DNA from: Oxalicibacterium solurbis
GTDB lineage: Bacteria > Pseudomonadota > Gammaproteobacteria > Burkholderiales > Burkholderiaceae_D
Length of the DNA stretch: 64,000 nt
Direction of reading: 5' to 3'
Assembly (NCBI RefSeq): GCF_014635845.1
Contig: NZ_BMDP01000003.1
Span: 62,001 to 126,000 of the forward strand
Made by a program: the position numbers and the translations under genes. The notes below the pieces were generated by a model that saw only the letters and a program-made list of their open reading frames with translations, searched no databases and was not told where the DNA came from. Every line of letters begins with the position of its first letter. The stretch's first letter is position 1. Shown one piece after another: positions 40,759 through 49,913 of the stretch.

Positions 40759-41079
40759 ATGTCCTGGATCTATCTGTTGATCGCCGGTTTGCTCGAAGTC
40801 GTCTGGGCATGGAGCATGAAGCAATCCGCCGGCTTCACCCGCCTCGGCCCCACCGCCATTACCCTCGTCGCCATGATTGCCAGCTTCTGGTTGCTGGCGC
40901 TAGCGATGCGCACGCTGCCACTTGGCACCGCCTATACGATCTGGACAGGCATCGGCGCCGTCGGCGCGTTTGTGGTCGGCGTTACGGTACTGGGCGAACC
41001 GTTGACGGCATTGCGCATGGTCGCCGTCGTCCTGATCGTCAGCGGCCTGGTATTGATGAAACTCGCCACGCCGCATTGA
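40759..41079 (+). CDS. sugE: SMR-family guanidinium exporter (SugE/Gdx)
   Basis: Small four-helix proton-coupled exporter of 106 residues. Glu13 in LIAGLLEVVWAWSMKQS is the central substrate/proton site. The motifs WSMKQSAGFTRL and GTAYTIWTGIGAVG belong to the SugE/Gdx branch rather than EmrE. The ATG at 40759 is 7 nt after GGAG; a nearer ATG at 40754 is out of frame. The riboswitch upstream makes guanidinium the likely substrate. Confidence 0.92.
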   Translation: MSWIYLLIAGLLEVVWAWSMKQSAGFTRLGPTAITLVAMIASFWLLALAMRTLPLGTAYTIWTGIGAVGAFVVGVTVLGEPLTALRMVAVVLIVSGLVLMKLATPH

Positions 41080-41095
41080 TGCAGCATTGAAAAAG

Positions 41096-41131
41096 AAAAG
41101 GCAGGTGGTCGAAACGACACCTGCCTTTTTT
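41096..41131. terminator. Terminator between sugE and the DUF1090 gene
   Basis: AAAAGGCAGGT pairs with ACCTGCCTTTT, with GTCG/CGAC extending the stem inside. A and T tracts on the two sides make it bidirectional. Confidence 0.88.
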
Positions 41132-41153
41132 GTACACCATTCAACCGCGCCAA

Positions 41154-41534
41154 CTATTCGCCCAGCGCTTTCTGTGCGCGCTGCAATTCATCCTGCGCTT
41201 CCTTCACCTTGGCTTCGCGCTTGGCCAGCTTGCCGGCATCCTTGCCCTCCGCCCTGGCTTCCTGCAACTCACGTTCGCGTTCGGCCAGCTTCTCGCGCAC
41301 TTCGGCGACATCTTTCTCGCGCGCCTTGCGCAGCGATGCCGGCGAACAGTTTGCTTCCTGCTCACGCAAGGCCTTGTTCAGGCCGGCGACGCGCTTGTCA
41401 TTTCCATTCTGCCTGGCGTGATCGATCTGCTCCAGGATATCTGCGCGCTTTTCCTCACAGGAATTCGCCGCATTGTCCGCAACGGAAAACGCAGATACGG
41501 AAGACAACAGCAACAGAATGGCAAATCGCTTCAT
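41154..41534 (-). CDS. DUF1090 periplasmic protein (YqjC-like)
   Basis: Function unknown. The 126 residues have a Sec signal (KRFAILLLLSSVSAFSVADN), two cysteines in the mature part (NSCEEKRADIL and ANCSPASLRK) that may form a disulfide, and a long charged helical stretch likely to be a coiled coil (AEVREKLAERERELQEARAEG). ATG 41534 is selected because AAGGAG lies 6 nt upstream. It converges on sugE. Confidence 0.82.
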   Translation of the reverse strand: MKRFAILLLLSSVSAFSVADNAANSCEEKRADILEQIDHARQNGNDKRVAGLNKALREQEANCSPASLRKAREKDVAEVREKLAERERELQEARAEGKDAGKLAKREAKVKEAQDELQRAQKALGE

Positions 41535-41660
41535 GGATTTCTCCTTCGTCATTGCTTCAGGTTATGCCGACAAGCGGCTGAAAATATAAACTTGGCATGC
41601 CATTCTAGCGCCAGAACCACTCACGCAATCCGCACACGCAAACCAGTCTTCATTTCTTCT

Positions 41661-42422
41661 TCAGGACTTCACTGCCTCGAAAAAGGCTGAATCGATCGTG
41701 AAGGAATGATCGGACTCCACCGCAAAGTGGTGGCGCACCTCTTCCGATGCACCATCGAACAGGCTGCGTATGGCCGTCACGCGCTCTGCCGGCGTACGCA
41801 TGCGTGCGATCCAGTCGGCGAACACCATCTTCAACCGCCACTGCTGCACCGCATCCTGTGTAGCAAAACCGACGGCACGCAACATCGCCGACCATTCGGA
41901 GATGCGATAGTCCCGTACATGCGACGCATCGCGCAATATCTCCACCGACTGCAGCATCGTATCGAGCAACGGCTGTTCGGGCGCGACGATATCGATGACG
42001 ATCATCCTGCCGCCTGTCTTGAGTACGCGATGCGCTTCGCGCAATCCGGCCGGCACATCGTACCAATGATGCGCGGAAAAACGTGTGATCACGATATCGA
42101 ACGACGCATCGTCGAAAGGCAATTTTTCCGCCTGCGCCTGTTGGGTAACGATGTTCGACAAGCCGCGCTGCTGCGCCGCCGCCGCAACCACCTCCAGCAT
42201 CTGCACCGACAGATCGCAGGCGACCACGGAAGCCACCGACGGCGCCACCGCAAAACTGACATGGCCGCCGCCGCATCCGAGATCGAGCACCTTCGCTATC
42301 GACTGCCCTCCGACGATGGTTTGCAGCCGCTTCAGGTCTTCGCCCTGCGCATGCACAGTGCTGGTCAGATAGGCCGATGCCGTTTCGCCGAATTGTTTTG
42401 CTGCCACTGCCGTTTGCTTCAT
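41661..42422 (-). CDS. Class I SAM-dependent methyltransferase (UbiE/Methyltransf_11 type)
   Basis: Cytoplasmic methyltransferase of unknown substrate, 253 residues. The SAM-binding motif VLDLGCGGGHVS and the downstream RFSAHHWYDVPAGLREAHRVLKTGGRMI are typical of the UbiE-related group. ATG 42422 is chosen because GGAG lies 6 nt upstream. It is divergent from an XRE regulator, with a 9-bp inverted repeat between them, so the regulator probably controls it. Confidence 0.87.
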   Translation of the reverse strand: MKQTAVAAKQFGETASAYLTSTVHAQGEDLKRLQTIVGGQSIAKVLDLGCGGGHVSFAVAPSVASVVACDLSVQMLEVVAAAAQQRGLSNIVTQQAQAEKLPFDDASFDIVITRFSAHHWYDVPAGLREAHRVLKTGGRMIVIDIVAPEQPLLDTMLQSVEILRDASHVRDYRISEWSAMLRAVGFATQDAVQQWRLKMVFADWIARMRTPAERVTAIRSLFDGASEEVRHHFAVESDHSFTIDSAFFEAVKS

Positions 42423-42485
42423 GTTGCTCTCCGGTTGCATGAGGGTGAGGCCAGAATATGCAATCATTCATCCTGTAACAAGATA

Positions 42486-42509
42486 ACAAAACATCCTGGT
42501 ATGTTTTGT
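42486..42509. promoter_or_regulatory. Operator-like inverted repeat between the methyltransferase and XRE genes
   Basis: Perfect 9-bp arms ACAAAACAT (42486-42494) and ATGTTTTGT (42501-42509) surround CCTGGT. Its place in the 131-bp divergent intergenic region fits an autoregulatory site for the XRE protein. Confidence 0.6.
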
Positions 42510-42553
42510 GCCAGACAGAACCCGCATCCCGATTTTTCATGGAGTGCAGCACC

Positions 42554-43324
42554 ATGCACAGCAAGCTCGGCAGCTTCATCCGCACACACCGCGAACACAT
42601 CAAGCCGCAGGACATCGGCCTGCACGTGACCGGATCACGCCGCACGCCGGGCCTGCGGCGCGAAGAACTGGCGCAGTTATGCGGCGTCAGCCCGACCTGG
42701 CTCACGTGGCTGGAACAGGGTCGGCCGGTTTCCGCCTCGGTGAAGGTGCTGGACAAGCTGGCCGATGTGATGCGGCTGACGCCGGCCGAACGCGCCTACC
42801 TGTTCCGTCTGGCCGACCGGCTGGATCCGCGCGAACCCGCAACCGAACGCGCGGCGATCGATGCGAATGCCATCGTCGGTGCCATCGATGTGCCTGCCTA
42901 CATGCTGGATCGCCAATGGGATGTCGTCGCATGGAACAAGCCGGCGGCAACCCTGTTCACCGGCTGGCTGGACAAGCGCACAAAACAGGTGCCGCAACCG
43001 AATCTGCTGCAGTTCACATTCCTGTCGCCGGGGGCACGCACGCTGATCACGAACTGGCCCGAACGCGCGCAACGATTGGTGGCGGAATTTCGCGCCGATT
43101 GCGGCAAGGCGACGGACGAAGAGCCGCTGGCCGGCATGATCGAACAACTGCGACAAGGCAGCGAAGAATTCGATCGTCTATGGAATTCGCAACAGGTAGT
43201 CGGCCGCGACGGCGGATTGCGGCAGTTCCGGCATCCGAAGAAAGGCGAGCTGCGCTACGAACAAGTGACGTTCAATGTGGCATCGAGCCGCGGCCACAAG
43301 CTCGTCATGCTGCTGCCTGCTTGA
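42554..43324 (+). CDS. XRE-family regulator with MmyB-like ligand-binding domain
   Basis: Transcription factor of 256 residues. The N-terminal helix-turn-helix lies around residues 5-75 (RTPGLRREELAQLCGVSPTWLTWLEQGR). A MmyB-like sensor domain follows (VPAYMLDRQWDVVAWNKPAATLF, GELRYEQVTFNV). Members often bind fatty-acid-like ligands and control a neighbouring dehydrogenase or methyltransferase. The start MHSKLG is used; MECST at 42539 is also possible. It is divergent from the methyltransferase gene. Confidence 0.88.
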   Translation: MHSKLGSFIRTHREHIKPQDIGLHVTGSRRTPGLRREELAQLCGVSPTWLTWLEQGRPVSASVKVLDKLADVMRLTPAERAYLFRLADRLDPREPATERAAIDANAIVGAIDVPAYMLDRQWDVVAWNKPAATLFTGWLDKRTKQVPQPNLLQFTFLSPGARTLITNWPERAQRLVAEFRADCGKATDEEPLAGMIEQLRQGSEEFDRLWNSQQVVGRDGGLRQFRHPKKGELRYEQVTFNVASSRGHKLVMLLPA

Positions 43325-43358
43325 TCAGAAACGTGATCCAGAACGTGATCAGGAACGC
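43323..43358. repeat. Three 12-bp tandem repeats at the XRE/lipoprotein convergence
   Basis: Three consecutive 12-mers (GATCAGAAACGT, GATCCAGAACGT, GATCAGGAACGC) cover the XRE stop codon and the last codons of the convergent lipoprotein gene. Confidence 0.6.
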
Positions 43359-44230
43359 GCCTGCGCCGACAGACGGTTGAAATCGCCGATCCAGTCCTGC
43401 AATGTATTGACGAAATGCCGCCGCTGTTCCGGCGTCGCCATGCGCATCATTTGCGCCACCAGCGCCGCATTGGCCTGATTGCTCGCCTCGGCAAACTTCT
43501 GCCGCTCCGGATCGCCGAAGCGGTCGACGGTATCGGTAATGTATTTGCGGATCATCGCTGCCGCCTCGTTGCGCGACGGCCGTTCCGCATGGATTTTCCG
43601 CAGCAACGCGAGCAATTCCTGCTGGCGCTGCAGACGTTCGGCCAGCAACATTTCATTGTTCAACGGTCGCGCATCGGACAATGCACGTAACCGTATTTCC
43701 TGATCCCGATCGAAGTTGCCGAACCAGTATTCGGCCTGCTTCATCATTTTCCTGTAACGAAATTTCTGGCGCTCGTCCGTATCGCCAGACAGATATTCCT
43801 TGCGGAACTTGTTGCTGTTCCGCGTGAACTTCTGCTCGACATTGGCGATCTGAGCCGGGGTCAACGACAACGCCAGGTCGGCCAGTTCCGGCGCGGCGCG
43901 GTCGGCGATGCGCAGGATGCGTGCCTTGCCTTCGTTGTAGTCGTTCAGCAGATCCGCCGGCCTGGCGGTTGAAAGATCGCGATGCTGGATACGCGATACG
44001 AATTGCACGTAATCGCGCAGCTGCGTCTTGCGATGCCAGTCAAACAGCGTGCTTATATGTTGTTTGACCCAGGGTTTCTGATCGTTCTCGAAGTCGACAT
44101 AACTATCCAGCCACCAGTATGAAACAAGCTCGCCGTTGTTATAGCCCATGCGCGCCGCGCTGCACGCAAATAACAACAGCGCCAGGCCGGCAATGCACAG
44201 TTTTTGCATCCAGAAACGATCCGGCCGCAT
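43349..44230 (-). CDS. DUF6279-type lipoprotein
   Basis: Function unknown. A signal peptide ends in a lipobox (LALLLFAC), so the mature protein of about 270 residues is lipid-anchored. It begins [24 protein letters not shown], a Tyr/Trp-rich segment that marks the family. The rest is helical and charged, with no catalytic motif seen. Several ATGs are possible (44254, 44245, 44230, 44209); 44230 gives a compact signal peptide with a basic N-region. It is divergent from glmU by 33 bp. Confidence 0.78.
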   Translation of the reverse strand: MRPDRFWMQKLCIAGLALLLFACSAARMGYNNGELVSYWWLDSYVDFENDQKPWVKQHISTLFDWHRKTQLRDYVQFVSRIQHRDLSTARPADLLNDYNEGKARILRIADRAAPELADLALSLTPAQIANVEQKFTRNSNKFRKEYLSGDTDERQKFRYRKMMKQAEYWFGNFDRDQEIRLRALSDARPLNNEMLLAERLQRQQELLALLRKIHAERPSRNEAAAMIRKYITDTVDRFGDPERQKFAEASNQANAALVAQMMRMATPEQRRHFVNTLQDWIGDFNRLSAQARS

Positions 44231-44263
44231 GATAAACTTTTGCATTCTTTTCATTGGTTTCCT

Positions 44264-45631
44264 ATGAACATCGTCATCCTCGCCGCCGGCATGGGAAAGC
44301 GCATGCAATCCGCGCTACCGAAAGTCCTTCACTTCCTTGCCGGCAAGCCGTTGTTGTCGCACGTCATCGATACTGCGCGCACGCTGTCGCCGCAAAAGTT
44401 GTGCGTGATCTACGGTCATGGCGGTGAACAGGTGCCGCAATTGCTGCAGGCCAAGGATCTGCAATTCGCCAAACAGGAACCGCAACTGGGAACCGGCCAT
44501 GCCGTCATGCAGGCCGTGCCGCATCTGGACGACGATGTACCGACACTGATCCTGTACGGCGATGTGCCGCTGACGACTGCCGCTTCGCTGCAACGCCTGT
44601 TGGACACGGCCGGCCGCGATAAGTTGGGCATTCTCACAGTCAACATGGACGACCCGACCGGCTACGGCCGTATCGTGCGCGACGGCAAGAACGGCAAGGG
44701 AAACATCGTTCGCATCGTCGAGCAGAAGGACGCCAGCGCCGACGAGCGCGCCATCCGCGAAGTGAACACCGGCATCATCGTCGCACCGACCCGGCAACTG
44801 AAAACGTGGCTGACCAAACTGTCCAACAACAATGCGCAAGGCGAGTATTACCTGACGGACATCGTCGCCCAGGCTGTGGCCGACGGCGTCAAGGTCGTCT
44901 CGGCACAACCCGATCACGTGTGGGAAACCCACGGCGTCAACAGCAAGGTGCAACTGGCCGAACTGGAACGCACGCATCAACGCAATATCGCCCATGCATT
45001 GCTCGAACGCGGCGTGACGCTGGCGGACCCCGCCCGCCTCGACGTGCGCGGTTCGCTGACCTGCGGCCGCGACGTCTCGATCGATGTCGGCTGCGTATTC
45101 GAAGGCAATGTGGAACTGGCCGACGGCGTGCGCATCGATGCCTACTGCGTGGTGGCGAATACGAAGATCGGCACGAACGTGCACGTGCGTCCGTACAGCC
45201 ATTTCGAAAACGCCGTGGTGGGCGACGACTGCATCATCGGCCCGTTCGCGCGGCTGCGTCCTGGCACCGTGCTGGCCGAGGATGTGCACATCGGCAATTT
45301 CGTCGAAGTGAAGAACAGCGAAATCGCCGCACACAGCAAGGCCAATCATCTGACCTACGTCGGCGACTCCACCGTCGGCTCGCGCGTCAATCTCGGCGCC
45401 GGCACCATCACCTGCAACTACGACGGCGTCAACAAATCGCGCACCGTGATCGAAGACGACGTATTCGTCGGCAGCGCCACGCAACTGATCGCACCGATCC
45501 GCGTCGGCCGCGGCGCAACGCTGGGTGCCGGCACCACGCTGACCAAGGATGCGCCGGCCGACAAGCTGACCGTATCACGTGCGAAGCAGGTTACCGTCGA
45601 CAACTGGCAGCGGCCGGTCAAGAAAAAATAA
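44264..45631 (+). CDS. glmU: Bifunctional GlmU (glucosamine-1-phosphate acetyltransferase / UDP-GlcNAc pyrophosphorylase)
   Basis: Makes UDP-N-acetylglucosamine for peptidoglycan and LPS. The 455 residues have the uridylyltransferase N-domain ([32 protein letters not shown]) and a left-handed beta-helix acetyltransferase domain with hexapeptide repeats ([35 protein letters not shown]). It supplies the same pathway as glmS 5.6 kb downstream. Confidence 0.97.
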   Translation: MNIVILAAGMGKRMQSALPKVLHFLAGKPLLSHVIDTARTLSPQKLCVIYGHGGEQVPQLLQAKDLQFAKQEPQLGTGHAVMQAVPHLDDDVPTLILYGDVPLTTAASLQRLLDTAGRDKLGILTVNMDDPTGYGRIVRDGKNGKGNIVRIVEQKDASADERAIREVNTGIIVAPTRQLKTWLTKLSNNNAQGEYYLTDIVAQAVADGVKVVSAQPDHVWETHGVNSKVQLAELERTHQRNIAHALLERGVTLADPARLDVRGSLTCGRDVSIDVGCVFEGNVELADGVRIDAYCVVANTKIGTNVHVRPYSHFENAVVGDDCIIGPFARLRPGTVLAEDVHIGNFVEVKNSEIAAHSKANHLTYVGDSTVGSRVNLGAGTITCNYDGVNKSRTVIEDDVFVGSATQLIAPIRVGRGATLGAGTTLTKDAPADKLTVSRAKQVTVDNWQRPVKKK

Positions 45632-45660
45632 ATTCTTCTCGCAAGCCTGCTCGGATTCGC

Positions 45661-46599
45661 TCAGGCAGCTACACGCGCATTGCGGCGCACGGCCTGCGGC
45701 GGCTGATGCAAGACGCGCAAGAATGCCCGCCGCATCCGCTCACGATCGGCAAACCCGGTTTCATTGGCAATCGTATCCATCGGCAAGCGGCCCTGCTCCA
45801 TCATCAGGCGCGCCGCTTCCACCCGCAGATGTTCAATCGCCTTGGCCGGGGACTGTCCGGTTTCTTCGGTAAAGGCACGGCTGAACTGGCGCGGACTCAG
45901 ACTGGCGACAGCCGCCAGCTCATCGACCGATAACGCATTCTTCAGATTCTTCTTCGCGTAATCCAGCACTTTCTGGATGCGGTCCGATTTCGGTTCCAGT
46001 TCGAGCAATGCCGAAAACTGCGATTGCCCGCCGGCACGGCGGTGATATACAACCAGCTTGCGCGCCACTTCACGCGCGACCTCCGCACCGAGATCCTTTT
46101 CCACCATCGCCAGCGCCAGATCGATGCTGGCAGTCATGCCGGCCGAGGTCCACGTCTGACCATCGATGATGAAGATGCGGTCTTCCTCGACCTTCAGTCG
46201 CGGATAGTCCTTCTGCAAGGTACGCGCGAATGCCCAATGCGTGGTTGCCCGCTTGCCGTCCAGCAGGCCGGCTTCCGCCAGCACGAAAGCGCCTGTGCAC
46301 GGAGCCGCAACACGGCGCGATGTCTTCATCGCCTTGCGCACGAAATCCAGCAAGCCCGGCGTCGATGGCGTGATCTCCATGCCGGCGCCGATCATCACCG
46401 TATCGAAACGGCGATTGCCGAACGGCGCGGTATCGATGGAGAACCCGGCAGAAGTCGGCACCAGCCCGCCATGTTCGGACAATAGTGCAACACGATAAAC
46501 GTCCTCACCGGCAACGTGATTAGCCGTTTCAAAAACAGCGACGGTTGACAGGCTCATGACCTGGAATCCGGGATAAACAACGAAACCGATGGTTTGCAT
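45661..46599 (-). CDS. GlxA-family regulator (DJ-1/PfpI domain plus AraC helix-turn-helix)
   Basis: Transcription regulator of 312 residues. The N-terminal half is a DJ-1/PfpI fold with Cys in the elbow position (RRVAAPCTGAFVLAEAGLLDGKRATTHW). The C-terminal 100 residues form two AraC-type helix-turn-helix motifs (LSVDELAAVASLSPRQFSRAFTEETGQSP, ADRERMRRAFLR). Start MQTIGF at 46599 avoids codons in the divergent promoter. It is divergent from an SDR gene that it probably regulates. Confidence 0.9.
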   Translation of the reverse strand: MQTIGFVVYPGFQVMSLSTVAVFETANHVAGEDVYRVALLSEHGGLVPTSAGFSIDTAPFGNRRFDTVMIGAGMEITPSTPGLLDFVRKAMKTSRRVAAPCTGAFVLAEAGLLDGKRATTHWAFARTLQKDYPRLKVEEDRIFIIDGQTWTSAGMTASIDLALAMVEKDLGAEVAREVARKLVVYHRRAGGQSQFSALLELEPKSDRIQKVLDYAKKNLKNALSVDELAAVASLSPRQFSRAFTEETGQSPAKAIEHLRVEAARLMMEQGRLPMDTIANETGFADRERMRRAFLRVLHQPPQAVRRNARVAA

Positions 46600-46645
46600 A
46601 AGGGTGCCTTTCAACATGCAGGACACGGCAATTCCACGATATTGC

Positions 46646-46675
46646 AATGTCTCAAAAAGCTGTATATATGACATT
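46646..46675. promoter_or_regulatory. Candidate operator between the GlxA regulator and the SDR gene
   Basis: AATGTC (46646-46651) and GACATT (46670-46675) are inverted half-sites 18 bp apart, with TATATAT between them. They lie in the divergent intergenic region. The short arms make this tentative. Confidence 0.35.
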
Positions 46676-46759
46676 TACGTCAAACGCAAGCGCCCCTATT
46701 CTGATTTCCAGCAGCAAGCCATCCCGGCAAGCACACCACTGGAACCAAGGAAAATCATC

Positions 46760-47566
46760 ATGACGCAAACCAATATGGGCACCGCCGTCGTCACCGGCGC
46801 ATCGTCGGGCATCGGCGCCCTCTATGCAGACCGCCTCGCCCGCCGTGGCTACAACCTGATTCTTGTCGCCCGCAATCGCCAGCGCCTCGATGCACTGGCA
46901 CGCGATCTGGCCGACAAAACGGGGCGCACCGTAGAAGTGATCGCCGCCGATCTCAACAACAAAGCCGATCTGGCGCGCGTCGAGCAAGCGTTGCGCGCCG
47001 ATTCCAGCATCACCGCACTGGTCAACAATGCCGGCGTCGGCAGCGCCACGCCGCTGCTGGCCGCCAATCCGGAAGACATGCAGGCGATGATCGACCTGAA
47101 CGTCACTTCGCTGGTACGCCTGACCTACGCCGCGGTTCCCGGCATGGTCGCGCGCGGCAAAGGCACCGTCATCAATATTTCATCCATTGCCGCCATCACG
47201 CCGGAAGTCCTGAACGGCGTCTACAGTGGCTCCAAGGCATTCGTGCTGGCATTCAGCCAATCGCTGCATCACGAGTTGAAAGACAAAAACATTCGTGTGC
47301 AAGTCGTTGCACCAGGCGCGACGGCGACCAACTTCTGGGAAGCCGCCGGCGTCGCCATCGAACAGCTGCCGCAGGAATGGGTGATGAAAACGGAAGAAAT
47401 GGTCGACGCGGCATTGGCCGGTCTCGATCAGGGCGAACTGGTCACAATCCCTGCATTGCCGGACATCGCCGACTGGCAAGCCTATGAAGCAGCCCGCCAG
47501 AAGATGATGCCCAATCTGTCGCGCACGCATGCGGCAGAACGGTACCGCACGAAAGCAGTTGCCTGA
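46760..47566 (+). CDS. Short-chain dehydrogenase/reductase
   Basis: NAD(P)-dependent oxidoreductase of unknown substrate, 268 residues. Motifs are VVTGASSGIGALYADRLA, NNAGVG, the catalytic Ser in NISSIA and YSGSK with Tyr and Lys. ATG 46760 has AAGGA 8 nt upstream. It is transcribed from the promoter region shared with the GlxA-type regulator and converges on an MFS gene. Confidence 0.9.
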   Translation: MTQTNMGTAVVTGASSGIGALYADRLARRGYNLILVARNRQRLDALARDLADKTGRTVEVIAADLNNKADLARVEQALRADSSITALVNNAGVGSATPLLAANPEDMQAMIDLNVTSLVRLTYAAVPGMVARGKGTVINISSIAAITPEVLNGVYSGSKAFVLAFSQSLHHELKDKNIRVQVVAPGATATNFWEAAGVAIEQLPQEWVMKTEEMVDAALAGLDQGELVTIPALPDIADWQAYEAARQKMMPNLSRTHAAERYRTKAVA

Positions 47567-47603
47567 ACGCGCAAACGAAATGTTTCACATGCCGTCACGC
47601 CGC

Positions 47604-48791
47604 TCAGCAGGATAGCGGCGCGGCGGCATGACGGCGACCGAAATACAACTGCACGGCAATTGCCAGCAACGACAGTACGGCGCCCATTACGCACACACCC
47701 AGCCACTGCCAGTGATTCCACGCCAGACTGCCGGCCACCGAGCCGATACCGCCGCCGAGAAAGCGTGTGACGTTGTAGACGGTATTCAGCCGCCCCACCG
47801 CTTCGCTCTTCAGCGCGAAGTTGCGCGTCATGTTCGATACATGGCCGGATTGCATGCCGAGGTCGAGCAGTACCACGCCGGCTGCAACGCCGAGCAATCC
47901 ATATCCGACCGAGCCGAACACGACGAACGCAACGACGAATAGGATGCTGCTCAGCATCACCGTCAAGCGCGGACTGCGGCGATCCGACAGCTTGCCTGCA
48001 TACGGCGCGGCCGTCGCGCCGATCACGCCGACCAGACCGAACATGCCTGCCACATCGCTGCCGTAATGCTGCGGCAGGTTGTGCAGATGAAATACCAGCG
48101 TGGTCCAGAATGCGCTGAAGGCAGCGAACTGCAATGCAGCGACCAATGACGTTTCGCGCAATACCGGCTGGGTGCGGATCAGTTCGCCCATCGATTTCAT
48201 CAGCGACAGATAACTGCCCTTGAACGTCGGCGGCCCCTTCGGCAACGCACGGCCAAGAACGAAGAAAAGCACGACCATCAAACCGGCAGCGATCCAGTAC
48301 ATCGTGCGCCAGCCCAGATGCGCGCCGACGAAACCCGCGACCGTGCGCGACAGCAGAATGCCGGTCAGCAAGCCGCCCATCACGATGCCGACCACACTGC
48401 CGCGCTCCTTCGGTTCGGCCAGTTGCGCGGCGAACGGCGTCAGCAATTGCGGCACCACACTGGCGAAACCGATCGCGAAACCGAATACCGACAACCACCA
48501 CATCGACGGTGCCAGCGCTGCAGCAATCAGCGCGCACATCGACACCAGCAGCAATGTGCGGATCATGCCGCGCCGCTCGACCTTGTCGCTTAATGGCAGG
48601 AACAGCAACATGCCCAGCGCATAGCCGAACTGTGTCAGCGCGGCGACGATGCCGGCCGATTTTTCCGTCACGCCGAAGGTGTGTGCAAACTCCACCAGCA
48701 GCGGCTGGTTGTAATAGTTGTTGGCGACCACCACGCCGCCGGCGATTGCCATGATCCAGATCGTCGACTTGTTCACCATGCTTTGCGCCAT
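47604..48791 (-). CDS. MFS transporter, drug-efflux-like
   Basis: Twelve-helix major facilitator of 395 residues, beginning MAQSMVNKSTIWIMAIAGGVVVANNYYNQPLL. The loop between helices 2 and 3 carries PLSDKVERRGMI, an MFS motif A variant. A second such motif is GKLSDRRSPRL. Substrate is unknown. It is divergent from a LysR gene 120 bp away, which is its likely regulator. Confidence 0.88.
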   Translation of the reverse strand: MAQSMVNKSTIWIMAIAGGVVVANNYYNQPLLVEFAHTFGVTEKSAGIVAALTQFGYALGMLLFLPLSDKVERRGMIRTLLLVSMCALIAAALAPSMWWLSVFGFAIGFASVVPQLLTPFAAQLAEPKERGSVVGIVMGGLLTGILLSRTVAGFVGAHLGWRTMYWIAAGLMVVLFFVLGRALPKGPPTFKGSYLSLMKSMGELIRTQPVLRETSLVAALQFAAFSAFWTTLVFHLHNLPQHYGSDVAGMFGLVGVIGATAAPYAGKLSDRRSPRLTVMLSSILFVVAFVVFGSVGYGLLGVAAGVVLLDLGMQSGHVSNMTRNFALKSEAVGRLNTVYNVTRFLGGGIGSVAGSLAWNHWQWLGVCVMGAVLSLLAIAVQLYFGRRHAAAPLSC

Positions 48792-48911
48792 CCCTTACCT
48801 GCTGTTCATATGAATGCAGGCAGTCTAGGCAGCATCGACTTATAAGGAAAATACCGTTTTTATCGGACATCCATACAGATAAAATATGAACGTAAATTCA
48901 AGAGGTGTCAT

Positions 48912-49784
48912 ATGGATATCCGCCAGTTGAAATACTTCATGGCCATCGTCGAAGAGGGCCAGATCAGCCGCGCCGCACGCCGTCTGCATATGGCGCAGCC
49001 GCCATTGAGCCTGCAATTGAAAATGCTGGAAGACGAACTCGGCGCGCGGCTGATCGAACGCAATACGAAAAGCCTGCGGCTGACCGAAGCCGGCCACGCG
49101 CTATACCAGCGCGCCGAGCAGATCGTCGGGCTGGTCGATACGACGGCGAGGGAAATTCGCGAATTCGATCAGGGCCTGCGCGGCACGCTGGCAATCGGCA
49201 GCCCGCCCGGCATCGGCCATCTCTACATACCGCCACGCATTGCCGAATTTCACGTGGCATATCCGGAAGTCAATTTCCAATGGCGCGAGGGCAACACCTA
49301 TCGCATCCTGGAGCTGCTGGACAAACGCGTGATCGAAGTCGGCATCGTGCGGCTGCCTATCGACGACAACAGCTATGAGCAGATCCCCTTGCTGACGGAA
49401 CCATGGGTTGCCGTCACGCGCAGGATCAAGGGCAAGCGCCAACCGAAGGCGATCGCGCTGCCCGATCTCGCACGCCAGCCGCTGCTGCTGATGCAACGCC
49501 AGCAAGGCATCTTCTGTCACGACATGGTGTGGGACGAATTGCGCGCCGCCGATGTCGAGCCGACCGTGTTCTGCGAAAGCGACAACGTGATGGCATTGCT
49601 GAACCTGGTCGAGCTCGGGTTGGGCGCCGCCATCATTCCGCGCTCGGCGGCGCTGCTGAAACCCAGCGACGATCTGCACATCATGGATATCGCCGGCTGC
49701 CGGCTCGAATCGGCGGTGGCGATCACCTGGCTGCGCGGCCAGCGGTTGTCGGCCGCCGCCAGGCAATTCCTGGAAATGTTCTAG
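48912..49784 (+). CDS. LysR-family transcriptional regulator
   Basis: The 290-residue protein has the N-terminal winged helix-turn-helix (MDIRQLKYFMAIVEEGQISRAARRLHMAQPPLSLQLKMLE). A periplasmic-binding-like effector domain follows (GTLAIGSPPGIGHLYIPPRIAEFHVAYPEV). It is divergent from the MFS gene and probably controls it. The ligand cannot be read from the sequence. Confidence 0.93.
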   Translation: MDIRQLKYFMAIVEEGQISRAARRLHMAQPPLSLQLKMLEDELGARLIERNTKSLRLTEAGHALYQRAEQIVGLVDTTAREIREFDQGLRGTLAIGSPPGIGHLYIPPRIAEFHVAYPEVNFQWREGNTYRILELLDKRVIEVGIVRLPIDDNSYEQIPLLTEPWVAVTRRIKGKRQPKAIALPDLARQPLLLMQRQQGIFCHDMVWDELRAADVEPTVFCESDNVMALLNLVELGLGAAIIPRSAALLKPSDDLHIMDIAGCRLESAVAITWLRGQRLSAAARQFLEMF

Positions 49785-49913
49785 TGCAAAACGTTGCCGG
49801 AAACAGCCGGCAATGCAATGTTTTGTAGCGCCAACGAGGAACAGATACAGAACGATACAAACCGGCATCGATGAAGGGATATAAAGCCGTCATTCCCATT
49901 CAGGAGAACACCG

